Source: Fertoeibacter niger (GTDB lineage Bacteria; Pseudomonadota; Alphaproteobacteria; Rhodobacterales; Rhodobacteraceae). From it: DNA of 64,000 bases. The first letter of the stretch is position 1. The number at the start of each line of letters is the position of its first letter. Below, one piece after another: positions 25,460-33,020 of this stretch. The DNA lies in assembly GCF_009380135.2 (NCBI RefSeq), contig NZ_WHUT02000008.1:186001-250000 (forward strand). Direction: 5' to 3'. A program made the translations under genes and the position numbers. The notes under the pieces are model-generated. The model did no database searches, was not told the DNA's origin, and saw nothing but the letters and a program-made list of their open reading frames with translations.

Positions 25460-26692
25460 TCATTCGGCCGTGGCGATGATGTCGGCGAAACGGGCCTGCG
25501 CATCTTCGACGGTGATGGCGGGATCGTTGAAGAACTCGCTCATCAGGTCGTTGATCTGGGTGGTGGTGTCCGGGCTGATCAGCTCGTCCGAGCCCTGGAT
25601 GACATTGCCTGCCGCCAGGATTTCGAGGCCCTTCTGCATGCAGTCATTGGCGGTGGACAGGTCGATGTCGCCGCGCACCGGCAGCGAGCCCTTTTTCAGG
25701 TTGAAGGCCACCTGTGTGGCTTGCGCCATCATGGTCGAGGCCAGCACTTCCTGCGCTGCCGAGGCTTCCGGATCGCTGAGGACCGGGAAGTAGAAGGCAT
25801 CACCGCCGGTCGAGATGATCTCGTTCATGCCCAGACCGGGCAGGCAGGTGTAATCGGTGCCCGCCACCTGGCCCGCGATCTGGAATTCGCCCTGCGCCCA
25901 GTCGCCCATGATCTGCCCGCCGGCCTGGCCGGTGATCACCATGTTGGTGGCCTGGTTCCAGTCTTGCACCTTGGAATTCGCGGCCATCTTGCGCGCGTCG
26001 TCAATCGCCTTGAACACCGGGCCCAGTTCGGCCCCGCCTGCCACGGCCTCGTCCTTGTCGCCGTAAACCTTCATGAACAGGTCGCGCCCGCCCACGGCCA
26101 CCATCAGCACGTTGAACGCGCCGGCGTTCTGCCAGGCCTGCTGGCCCATGGCCAGCGGCGTGATGCCCTTGGCCTCCAGCGCAGGCGCCGCGGCGACGAA
26201 TTCGTCCCAGTTGGTCGGAACCGGCACGCCTGCATCGGCAAAGGCCTTGTTCGACAGCCACAGCCACTGCCAGGAATGGATGTTTACCGGAACGCAGTAA
26301 ATCTTGCCATCCAGCGTGCAGTTGGCCAGCAGGCTGGGAGGATTCACGATATCGGCCCAGCCTTCTTTCGCGGCCAGTTCCGTGAAGTCGCGCATCAGCC
26401 CGGCCTCGACCAGCTCCTGCGCCTGACGGCCGTGGTTGAACTGGGTGGCGGCCATCGGGTCGCCGCCCGTGATGCGGCTGACCATGATCGGGCGCGCGGT
26501 GTCGCCCGAACCGGCGATTGCGCCATCGACCCATTTGTTGCCGGTGGCGTCGAACGCCTTGGCAAGTTCGGCGACAGCAGCGGCTTCGCCGCCCGAGGTC
26601 CACCAGTGAGTGACCTCAAGATCGGTTGCGCAGGCAACAGAAGGCAGGGCGACAGAGGCCAAAAGCCCCAGCGCCAATTTCACCGAATTCAT
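25460..26692 (-). CDS. Oligosaccharide-binding protein, CUT1 family
   Basis: A 410-residue extracellular-solute-binding protein, family 1, first gene of the mannoside operon. The signal peptide is MNSVKLALGLLASVALPSVACA. The mature part opens DLEVTHWWTSGGEAAAVAELAKAF, the usual start for glucose/mannose/oligosaccharide binders. NHGRQAQELVEAGLMRDFTELA and MGDWAQGEF are further family segments. Two palindromic operators lie in its promoter. With beta-mannosidase in the same operon, a manno-oligosaccharide or other beta-linked oligosaccharide is the probable ligand. Confidence 0.92.
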   Translation of the reverse strand: MNSVKLALGLLASVALPSVACATDLEVTHWWTSGGEAAAVAELAKAFDATGNKWVDGAIAGSGDTARPIMVSRITGGDPMAATQFNHGRQAQELVEAGLMRDFTELAAKEGWADIVNPPSLLANCTLDGKIYCVPVNIHSWQWLWLSNKAFADAGVPVPTNWDEFVAAAPALEAKGITPLAMGQQAWQNAGAFNVLMVAVGGRDLFMKVYGDKDEAVAGGAELGPVFKAIDDARKMAANSKVQDWNQATNMVITGQAGGQIMGDWAQGEFQIAGQVAGTDYTCLPGLGMNEIISTGGDAFYFPVLSDPEASAAQEVLASTMMAQATQVAFNLKKGSLPVRGDIDLSTANDCMQKGLEILAAGNVIQGSDELISPDTTTQINDLMSEFFNDPAITVEDAQARFADIIATAE

Positions 26693-26707
26693 TCTAGTCC
26701 TCCCTGA

Positions 26708-26721
26708 CTATAACGTTATAG
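26708..26721. promoter_or_regulatory. Perfect palindromic operator, proximal copy
   Basis: CTATAACGTTATAG, a perfect 14-base palindrome 16 bases upstream of the binding-protein ATG. The central CG in an A/T-rich dyad is typical of LacI-family operators. An identical copy follows at 26729. Confidence 0.85.
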
Positions 26722-26728
26722 CCAGACT

Positions 26729-26742
26729 CTATAACGTTATAG
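26729..26742. promoter_or_regulatory. Perfect palindromic operator, distal copy
   Basis: Second identical CTATAACGTTATAG. Centre-to-centre distance from the first is 21 bases, two turns of B-DNA, placing both on the same helical face. The divergent LacI-type gene starting at 26995 is the obvious candidate regulator. The remaining 250 bases of the gap show no open frame of note. Confidence 0.85.
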
Positions 26743-26994
26743 TTTTTTCAATCAAGCCATTCTTTTCGCTTGTGGTGCATCTTTTTCGGGCGGTTTAATG
26801 AACACCGTCAGTCGCGGCGAAAGGCTGTTTTGCGATGTGTCACGCTCCTCCTGCCCATCTGTCAGGCCGTTGCAACCATGGCGGGCAAATCTTTGTGCTG
26901 CTTCATCTTTTCGTGCCGCAAGCGGAGTGCTACGCAGATTTTGCGATGTCGCATTCCGCGCAGGCCAGCGACGAACCGGGGACGGGAAACAGCG

Positions 26995-28035
26995 ATGAGT
27001 AGCGCGAATCATGATCTGTCCGAACCTGCACGCCCCACGCTGAAAAGCATCGCGGCACTGACGGGGCTGTCGGTGGCCACAGTGGGCCGGGCGCTGAAGG
27101 ATGCCGATGACATCGGCGAGGACACAAAGCGCAGGGTGCGCGAGGTGGCTGAACGCGTGGGTTATCGCCCCAACCGGGCCGGGGTGCGCCTGCGCACGGG
27201 CAAGACCAACGTGATAGCCCTGGTCCGCTCGACCGAGGAGGATGTGATGAACCACACCTCGCAGATGATCAGCGCCATTTCCACCGCCCTGCGCGGCACC
27301 GCCTATCACATGATCCTGATGCCTTATTTCCCCGAGGAAGATGTCATCGCACCCGTGCGCTATCTGGTGGAAACCGGGTCGGCGGATGGCGTGATCATCA
27401 ACCAGACCACGCCCGATGACCCCCGCGTGCGCTATATGCACGAGCGCGGCTTTCCCTTTGCCACCCATGGCCGCACCGCCATGGGCATCGACCACCCGTT
27501 TTTCGATTTCGACAACGAGGCTTTCGCCCGCATCATGGTGCGCGAAATGGTGGCGCGCGGGCGGCGGCGGCTGGCCCTCCTGGCCCCGCCACTGGGGCAA
27601 AGCTATTCGCTGCACATGTCCAAGGGGTTCTTCGAGGAATGCGCGCGGCTGGGCGTTCAGGCCCGTCTGCTGGACGACATGACAAGCGACACCGGCGCAA
27701 TGCGGGTGGAAAAGGTGGCAAAGCAGATTTTTGGCGCTGCCGACTGGCCCGATGGCGTGGTGATCGGTTCGGCCACGGCCTCCATGGCGCTGGTCACGGG
27801 TGGCGAATCGCACGGGTTGGTGCTGGGGCGCGATTTTGACGTGGGCACCAAGGATTCGGTGCGCTTTCTGCGCCGGTTCCGGTCAGACATGCTGGTGGTG
27901 CATGAGGATGTCGGCCACGCCGGTGACTTTCTGGCCCGCGCGGTGATGGCCGCGATCGACCGCCGCGGACCGCAGACCGCCACTCAGTTTCTTGATGTTC
28001 CCGCGCAGATCAGCGGACCTGTCAACTTGGCCTGA
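26995..28035 (+). CDS. LacI-family regulator of the beta-glycoside operon (AglR-like)
   Basis: A 346-residue repressor divergent from the importer/mannosidase operon. The DNA-binding part is LKSIAALTGLSVATVGRALKD; glycine replaces the usual serine after TV in the recognition helix (ATVGRAL), as in AglR-type members. The sensor domain follows (KTNVIALVRSTEED). The ATG at 26995 was chosen behind GGGA; upstream in-frame sequence is cysteine-rich and not LacI-like. It probably binds the paired operators at 26708-26742. Its 3' end overlaps the convergent pxpC gene by 14 bases. Confidence 0.9.
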   Translation: MSSANHDLSEPARPTLKSIAALTGLSVATVGRALKDADDIGEDTKRRVREVAERVGYRPNRAGVRLRTGKTNVIALVRSTEEDVMNHTSQMISAISTALRGTAYHMILMPYFPEEDVIAPVRYLVETGSADGVIINQTTPDDPRVRYMHERGFPFATHGRTAMGIDHPFFDFDNEAFARIMVREMVARGRRRLALLAPPLGQSYSLHMSKGFFEECARLGVQARLLDDMTSDTGAMRVEKVAKQIFGAADWPDGVVIGSATASMALVTGGESHGLVLGRDFDVGTKDSVRFLRRFRSDMLVVHEDVGHAGDFLARAVMAAIDRRGPQTATQFLDVPAQISGPVNLA

Positions 28036-28996
28036 ACGCGGGCATCAGGGGCTGCCGCAGGGCCAGCCTGCCAAGATATTCCGCGTGGCTGCGTTGGCGT
28101 CGCCGTGCCAGTGCCACCGCAGCCTCGGGGCCGATGGCGTGAAACCATACGGTATCCTGCGGGCGCAGTTGCACGAAACCGTCCAGATCCGCCGACAAGA
28201 TCGTGGCAATCTTGGGATAGCCGCCGGTGGTCTGGTGATCGGCCAGCAGCACCGTGGCCACGCCGTCACCCGCCACCTGCACCGAGCCGCGCAACACGGG
28301 TTCCGAGGGCATGTCCAGCGTCGCATCCGGTGCGAGTGTCGGGCCGCGCAGCCGAACACCCATGCGGTCGGCTGCATCCGTCACATGAAACGGCCGGGTC
28401 AGAAAGGTTGTCAGCGTGTCGCCGCCGAAGAACCGTTCCTGCGGCCCGATGACCACATGCAGCCGGTGCCTTGGCCGGGCGCTGACAGGGCAGGGGATCG
28501 GACCCTCGCGTTCTGCGCGCCGTTCAGCGGTTGCCAGCGCGATCTGCCCGCCGGTTGCCAGCATCCCGCCGCCAAGGCCCGACAGCGCATGGGTCGCGGC
28601 GCTTCCCAGCCAGTCGGGCACCTCGAGTTTCCCTGCGAAGGCCAGATAGGTCCAGCTGCCCCAGGGGCCGGGGCGCAGGCTCAGCCGTTGCCCTGCGCTG
28701 ATCGCCGCTACCTGCCATGATCCTTGCCGTGCGCCACCAGCCTCGAGGATGAAACCGCCGCCTGCAACGGCAAACCCCACGCTGCCTGACAGGCATTCCA
28801 GCGTCAGACCGCCCCGCGACACCTCGATCCCCGGGGCATCCGCCGGGTTTCCCAGCGCGGTGTTGGCGATGGCAAGGGCCGCGCGGTCCATCGGCCCCGA
28901 GGCGGGCACGCCGTAACGCATCAGCCCGCGCCGACCGCCATCCTGCACCGACACCTGCGGCCCGGCATGCAGTATGCGAAACAGCGCCCCTGCCAT
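28022..28996 (-). CDS. pxpC: 5-oxoprolinase subunit C, biotin-dependent-carboxyltransferase-like
   Basis: A 324-residue protein of the KipA/AHS2 family, one of three subunits cleaving 5-oxoproline (pyroglutamate) to glutamate with ATP. Typical segments are GPQVSVQDGGRRGLMRYGVPASGPMDR near the start, RVVIGPQE-type HVVIGPQERFF, and the ADHQTTGGYPKIATI motif before the C-terminus. The ATG overlaps the pxpB stop by one base (TGATG), indicating coupled translation. The long in-frame upstream extension lies over pxpB and is not coding. Confidence 0.93.
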   Translation of the reverse strand: MAGALFRILHAGPQVSVQDGGRRGLMRYGVPASGPMDRAALAIANTALGNPADAPGIEVSRGGLTLECLSGSVGFAVAGGGFILEAGGARQGSWQVAAISAGQRLSLRPGPWGSWTYLAFAGKLEVPDWLGSAATHALSGLGGGMLATGGQIALATAERRAEREGPIPCPVSARPRHRLHVVIGPQERFFGGDTLTTFLTRPFHVTDAADRMGVRLRGPTLAPDATLDMPSEPVLRGSVQVAGDGVATVLLADHQTTGGYPKIATILSADLDGFVQLRPQDTVWFHAIGPEAAVALARRRQRSHAEYLGRLALRQPLMPAFRPS

Positions 28997-29703
28997 CACG
29001 CCGCTGCGCCCTTGCCGGTGCGCGCGGCAAGCGCAGGGCCAAGCTCTGCCTGCCCGATGCGGCGGAAGGCCACTCTGTCGCCCACGGCAAACAGGAACGG
29101 GCGCGCAGGTTCGGCCGTCAAGACCCGGGTGGGCGAGCGGCCGATGATCCACCAGCCGGTCGGCATGGTCAGCGTGGTGATCAGGCATTGCGCCCCGGCG
29201 ATGATCACGCTGCCCGCCGCGATGCCGCGCAGGGCCGCCGGTTTGCGCGGCAGGTGCAGCGCGGGCGGCCCGCCGGCCAGATAGGCATAGCCGGGCGCAA
29301 AGCCATACATCGCAACGGTGTATTCCGCCGCCAGATGTGCTGCGATCACCGCATCGGGCGAATGCCCTGTCAGCCGCGCCACTTCGGCCAGATCGGCGGC
29401 GCAATCGCCGTCATAGCAGACGGGCACTTGATGGTGCTGTTGTTCTGCGCCGGGTGCGGCGGGCTGGGCCAGAAGCGCGCGCAATGCCGCGCAGGCCGCC
29501 GCATGGTCGGTGACAACCGGATCGAAATCCACCAGCAGGCTGACTGTGGCGGGGACCGCCTCGGCAAAACCGGCAAACGGGTGGGCAGCCAGCGCGCGGT
29601 CCAGCCGCAACACCGCCGCATGAGCCGTCTCGCTGGATACGTCGGCAAATTCCACCAGCAGCGCGTGATCCGCGACGGGGCGGAACCGGGGAAAACCCGG
29701 CAT
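28996..29703 (-). CDS. pxpB: 5-oxoprolinase subunit B (KipI/AHS1 family)
   Basis: A 235-residue partner of PxpC. The start FRPVADHALLVEFAD and the conserved YTVAMYGFAPGYAYLAGGP and TPTGWWIIGRSP-like segments (MPTGWWIIGRSPTRV) identify the family. The ATG at 29703 overlaps the pxpA stop by one base; a GTG three bases earlier is the alternative start. PxpB and PxpC form the complex that activates oxoproline, which then passes to PxpA. Confidence 0.93.
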   Translation of the reverse strand: MPGFPRFRPVADHALLVEFADVSSETAHAAVLRLDRALAAHPFAGFAEAVPATVSLLVDFDPVVTDHAAACAALRALLAQPAAPGAEQQHHQVPVCYDGDCAADLAEVARLTGHSPDAVIAAHLAAEYTVAMYGFAPGYAYLAGGPPALHLPRKPAALRGIAAGSVIIAGAQCLITTLTMPTGWWIIGRSPTRVLTAEPARPFLFAVGDRVAFRRIGQAELGPALAARTGKGAAA

Positions 29704-30461
29704 CACGGCGCAAGGAACGGCGCAAGGGTGACACCCGCCGCCGTCAGTCGGCTGCGCAGTTCGCGCGCCATGGCCACCGCCCCGGCACTGTCGCCATGCA
29801 GGCAGATCGACTGGGCGGCCAGCGGAACAGGCTCGCCATCCACTACCGCCATCAGCCCGCTGTCGAGGAAGGACAAAAGCCGGTCCGCCGCCACCTCAGG
29901 ATCATGCAACAGGGCCCCGGGCCGGTTTCGCGGCACCAGCCGGCCATCGGGTTGATAGCCACGGTCGGCAAAGATTTCGGAAAACACCGGCACGCCCGCG
30001 GCCCGTGCCACCTGTTCCAGCACGGTGCCGGAAATCGCCAGCAGCGCAAGACCCCCCGGCTGTGCCTGCACCGCCGCCACAATGGCCGAAGCCACCGCCA
30101 CGTCATCCGCCGCCAGATTGGCCAGCGCCCCGTGCGGCTTGACATAGCGCACCGCCGTGCCCGCCAGTGCGGCCAGGCCAACCAGCGCGCCCACCTGTGC
30201 CGCCACCATCCGTCCCACCGCATCCGGCGCCATCGGAATGACCCGCCGCCCGAACCCGGGCAGATCGGCATAGCCCGGATGCGCGCCCACCGTCACGCCA
30301 CGGTCACGCGCCATGACCAGTGTGGCGAACATGGTCTCAGGGTCGCCCGCATGGCCGCCGCAGGCCAGACTGGCGCTTGTCACCATATCCAGCATGGCCG
30401 CGTCGTCGCCCATCACCCAGGGGCCAAAGCTTTCGCCAAGGTCGGCGTTCAGATCAATCAT
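29703..30461 (-). CDS. pxpA: 5-oxoprolinase subunit A (LamB/YcsF family)
   Basis: A 252-residue deacetylase-like barrel protein, first gene of the pxpABC operon. It shows MIDLNADLGESFGPWVMGDD, SLACGGHAGDPETM, VGAHPGYADLPGFGRR, YVKPHGALANLA and the C-terminal QSICLHGDSAGAVAMA, all family hallmarks. It completes 5-oxoprolinase, which recycles spontaneously formed pyroglutamate. No transporter or KipR-like regulator is adjacent. The operon reads leftward, away from the decayed region at 30462. Confidence 0.95.
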   Translation of the reverse strand: MIDLNADLGESFGPWVMGDDAAMLDMVTSASLACGGHAGDPETMFATLVMARDRGVTVGAHPGYADLPGFGRRVIPMAPDAVGRMVAAQVGALVGLAALAGTAVRYVKPHGALANLAADDVAVASAIVAAVQAQPGGLALLAISGTVLEQVARAAGVPVFSEIFADRGYQPDGRLVPRNRPGALLHDPEVAADRLLSFLDSGLMAVVDGEPVPLAAQSICLHGDSAGAVAMARELRSRLTAAGVTLAPFLAP

Positions 30462-30962
30462 CCCTGCGCCTTTCCGTGCTGCGCCGTTCCGGCATCATCG
30501 CAACACAGGCACGGAAATCCAAGCCATCCTTGCGCGACGTCCGGGGGCCCGCGTCCTTTGCCCGGCATCTGCTCATGTTGGCGGCGGCCACAGCGGCTTG
30601 AATGAAAGGTCGCGGCTGTGCTCGGCCACGGCTTGCGCGAAATGCCCTGCCGATCCGGACTGCCGCCCCCAGTTCACCACTTCGGCGGCGACGGCAACGG
30701 CGATCACCAGCCTTTGCCACCCCTGCACTTGCCTGGCGGAAGTTGTGGCAGCCAGCCGCGGCAGGCTATCGCTGCCGGATCGTTCAGAACGCTGACCGCA
30801 CCAATGTGGCCGTGACCTCCAGCGTGACACCGCGACGCCGCGCCTCGGGCGTCAGGTCCACCAGCCCGGCCCGAGCCGCCAGCACTTGTGCAGCCACCGT
30901 TGCGGGGGCATTTGGGACGAATCATGCCGAAGGGTGGCAAGTTGAACGGAAAGGAAAGACCG
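30462..30962. other. Gene-poor decayed stretch upstream of pxpA
   Basis: No credible complete gene. Two short leftward frames have protein-like composition: one ends at 30573 with FKPLWPPPT, and one is open from 30921 to its stop at 30784, reading PNAPATVAAQVLAARAG. Neither has a start codon with a ribosome site, and neither could be assigned to a family. They look like residues of deleted genes. The pxp promoter must lie in the left part. Confidence 0.5.
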
Positions 30963-31041
30963 ATGAACCGCGCCCTTGCCGCCCTGATCCTGAGCACGGC
31001 ACGCGCCGCCCCCCTTGCCGCGCAGGACGCGCCGCTGTCCG
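30963..31041 (+). pseudogene. Truncated 5' end of a secreted-protein gene
   Basis: An ATG behind AAGGAAAG starts MNRALAALILSTARAAPLAA, a plausible signal peptide, followed by QDAPLSG. The frame then runs into the antisense of a transposase fragment, so the original gene was probably cut there. The family of the lost protein is unknown. Confidence 0.4.
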
Positions 31042-31189
31042 GCACCGTGGCGCGCTTGCGCCGCTTCGCGACCGTCATGGGATTGATCCCCCGCTTCCGG
31101 CTCAGTTCCGCGTGTGAAGCTTGTGATCGCTGTGTTGCTGCTCTGACGGCGTGCGTGGTCGTGGCGCTTCCGCGACGAACTTGTCCCAC
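31042..31189 (-). pseudogene. IS481-type transposase, N-terminal remnant
   Basis: The reverse strand, from a GTG at 31189, reads GQVRRGSATTTHAVRAATQR, then SQASHAELSRKRGINPMTVAKRRKRATV. This is the helix-turn-helix start of IS481-family transposases, which commonly read GSATTTxAVRxAIQxSQxS and YGINPKTVAKWRKR. It stops matching after about 50 residues; the DDE catalytic core is absent. No terminal inverted repeats were identified. Confidence 0.75.
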
Positions 31190-31507
31190 CGTGCTTCCCT
31201 GCATTCCTTCGAAACCATCGCACCAACAAACCATGGGATCAAACACGTAGCAGAACGGCTGGAATGGATGTTCGGATCATGTCCAATCTCAAGGCCGTGG
31301 CGGTGTCTGGCGATACAGACAACGCACCGCCCGATGGAGATTTGGCACGGTCTGCCATGGCCGCACTACACTGGGAATGCAAGCCGGACGCTGCCGCCTC
31401 ATTTGTCGGCGTCCCGGGTTTGGTGCGCGCCTTTGCCAGCGGATTTCCAGTTTGACGCAGCCCGGGCACCACATGTGCCTGATCATGAACCCGGGCGACC
31501 CTGGTGT
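31190..31507. other. Non-coding stretch
   Basis: No gene with supporting features was recognised between the transposase remnant and the LytTR gene stop. The left part may be residual insertion-sequence DNA. Confidence 0.4.
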
Positions 31508-32455
31508 TCATGCCATCCTGCCGGCATCTGTTTTGGTGGTTTCCCCTGCATCCTCTGCGGGCGGGGTCTTGGGGTGCGCGGACAGCCAGTCGCGGATTTC
31601 GGGCGCGCTGGCGCGGCTGACTGGCCAGACCTGGCCATCCAGATCGGTAATCTGCGCCTGGCCTTGCCGGTAGCTGAGGGCAACCACCTCGTCACGGCGG
31701 ATCCACAGCGAACGGTGGCACTGCCAGCCCATCGCTTCGGGCACCATCGCCACGGCGTCCCGCAGGGTCATCCGCAATAGCGTCGTGCCCTTTTCGGTGA
31801 CGACTTCGATATATTGGTTGGCAGAATGCATGCGCCGCAGCCTGCCGCGGCGGTCCGCTGGCAGCTTCAGCAACAGCGGCACCTTCAGCGTCACCTGCAC
31901 CCGCCATATCGGCACAAGCTCTGGCAGGTGTCCCAGCCGTTCGCGCAGCATGGGGGCGCAGGCGTAAACGGCGACGAAGGTTCCGGGCAGGGTCAGCGTG
32001 GCCTGACGGAAAATGCGCGGGCCGCTCCAGGTGAAATCCGGCACGACGAAAAGGGATATCACCTGCGAGAGAGTGACCGCCACCATCCACAACCCGACAG
32101 GGGCGACGAAAAACGGCAAACCGCGCTGCATGACAAACCATGCGACATGCCCCAATGTTCCCCAGCTGAACGCCCAGAACATGGCAACCTTTATTGTCGT
32201 CAGCAGATGCCCGACAAGGGCGGGAGCCTGCAAGTCTGGGTATTCCGGTTTCATGATGCCGGTGAACAACATCGTCAGCGGCAAAAGGTAGGAATAAAGC
32301 AGAACGGGATGCGTATTGTAGGCCCGCGCCGCCTGCACGAAATCGGCGCGGGGCCTGAAATTGTTGCGCACCATCTGGCGCAACTCGGCTGTTCCCAGAA
32401 CCCTGGAAAAATGAAACCCCATTGCCTTGCGAATGGCACTGCGAACGTTCTGCAA
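31508..32455 (-). CDS. Membrane-anchored LytTR-domain transcriptional regulator
   Basis: A 315-residue protein with about four hydrophobic segments in residues 48-170 and a LytTR DNA-binding domain at about 195-295. Its motif MHSANQYIEVVTEKGTTLLR and the CHRSLWIRRDEV segment match the conserved 'hsanqYvev ... vHRSflVn' pattern. It lacks a receiver domain, so it probably senses the membrane or a ligand directly. The start is a TTG at 32455 with GGAG eight bases upstream; an ATG at 32422 is the alternative. It is divergent from the giant RTX gene 565 bases away and is a candidate regulator of it. Confidence 0.85.
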   Translation of the reverse strand: MQNVRSAIRKAMGFHFSRVLGTAELRQMVRNNFRPRADFVQAARAYNTHPVLLYSYLLPLTMLFTGIMKPEYPDLQAPALVGHLLTTIKVAMFWAFSWGTLGHVAWFVMQRGLPFFVAPVGLWMVAVTLSQVISLFVVPDFTWSGPRIFRQATLTLPGTFVAVYACAPMLRERLGHLPELVPIWRVQVTLKVPLLLKLPADRRGRLRRMHSANQYIEVVTEKGTTLLRMTLRDAVAMVPEAMGWQCHRSLWIRRDEVVALSYRQGQAQITDLDGQVWPVSRASAPEIRDWLSAHPKTPPAEDAGETTKTDAGRMA

Positions 32456-32624
32456 CCCAAAGACTCCATGACATCATGCCGGGCCGCGTTACGCCAGAAA
32501 TCCAGACGACACACCGGAAACTATTGAAAGACGGGGCGATGACGGCTGCACCAAACTTGATGACACTCGCACATACCTGTTCTATTTCAGATACTTGGCG
32601 GTTGATCAAGAGAGCGGTATTGAT

Positions 32625-32654
32625 TTGACAGAATTTTGTTCGCCGCGCTAGCAA
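32625..32654 (+). promoter_or_regulatory. Sigma-70-like promoter candidate
   Basis: TTGACA (32625-32630), an 18-base spacer and TAGCAA (32649-32654). The -35 hexamer is perfect and the -10 is weak. It would start a transcript near 32661, about 360 bases before the RTX ATG and upstream of the hairpin at 32773. Confidence 0.45.
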
Positions 32655-32772
32655 GTCAGCGAACAGCCGGGTCGTGACCCGATGAACATGACAAAGCCAA
32701 CCCCGTCAGCACCCAAGGCCGGAGGGATCAAGAGGTCTGCATCCTGACATGACGCGCCAAAAGGCGCAGGGC

Positions 32773-32806
32773 GCGAGCCACTTTCGTGGCCCGTTCCTTT
32801 TTATTG
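32773..32806 (+). terminator. Rho-independent terminator-like hairpin upstream of RTX gene
   Basis: The segment GCCAC-TTTC-GTGGC has flanking G+C pairs interrupted by one mismatch, and TTCCTTTTTATT follows. No annotated rightward gene ends here. It may terminate a short RNA from the promoter at 32625 or attenuate transcription into the RTX gene. Confidence 0.5.
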
Positions 32807-33020
32807 TGCGCCTCGGAAGGAATGGCTCCGGTCTGCAACCCGTCTCGTCCGAACACCCCAATTCGCAGCAAAAGAGCTGACGGCGCAATTCAGGGTTGTT
32901 CGTTAAACAAAACAAGAAAGCCGGCAAAAAAATATGCCTGTCCCGCCCTGAAACTTCAACTTTTGCGCCGCCGTAACCTCCCGCATCCGTTGCAACCAGA
33001 ACCCTTGAAAAGAGTGTCCC

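Larger units (their letters stand above)
32456..33020. other. Intergenic region between LytTR regulator and RTX gene
   Basis: 565 bases without a credible gene. It holds a promoter-like pair at 32625-32654 and a hairpin with a T-rich tail at about 32773-32806, both reading toward the RTX gene. The remainder should contain the two divergent promoters and the RTX leader. Pieces such as GCCGGAGGGATCAAGAGG were not recognised as a known riboswitch. Confidence 0.5.

Noticed and set aside
30888-31250. 120-codon + strand gene starting with a signal peptide
   Set aside because: Only the first 27 residues look genuine. The rest is the antisense of a transposase fragment, so it was recorded as a truncated gene start.
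32660-32770. Possible SRP RNA or known riboswitch in the RTX upstream region
   Set aside because: The conserved SRP tetraloop/asymmetric loop pattern and known riboswitch cores were not found; only a generic small-RNA candidate is supported.
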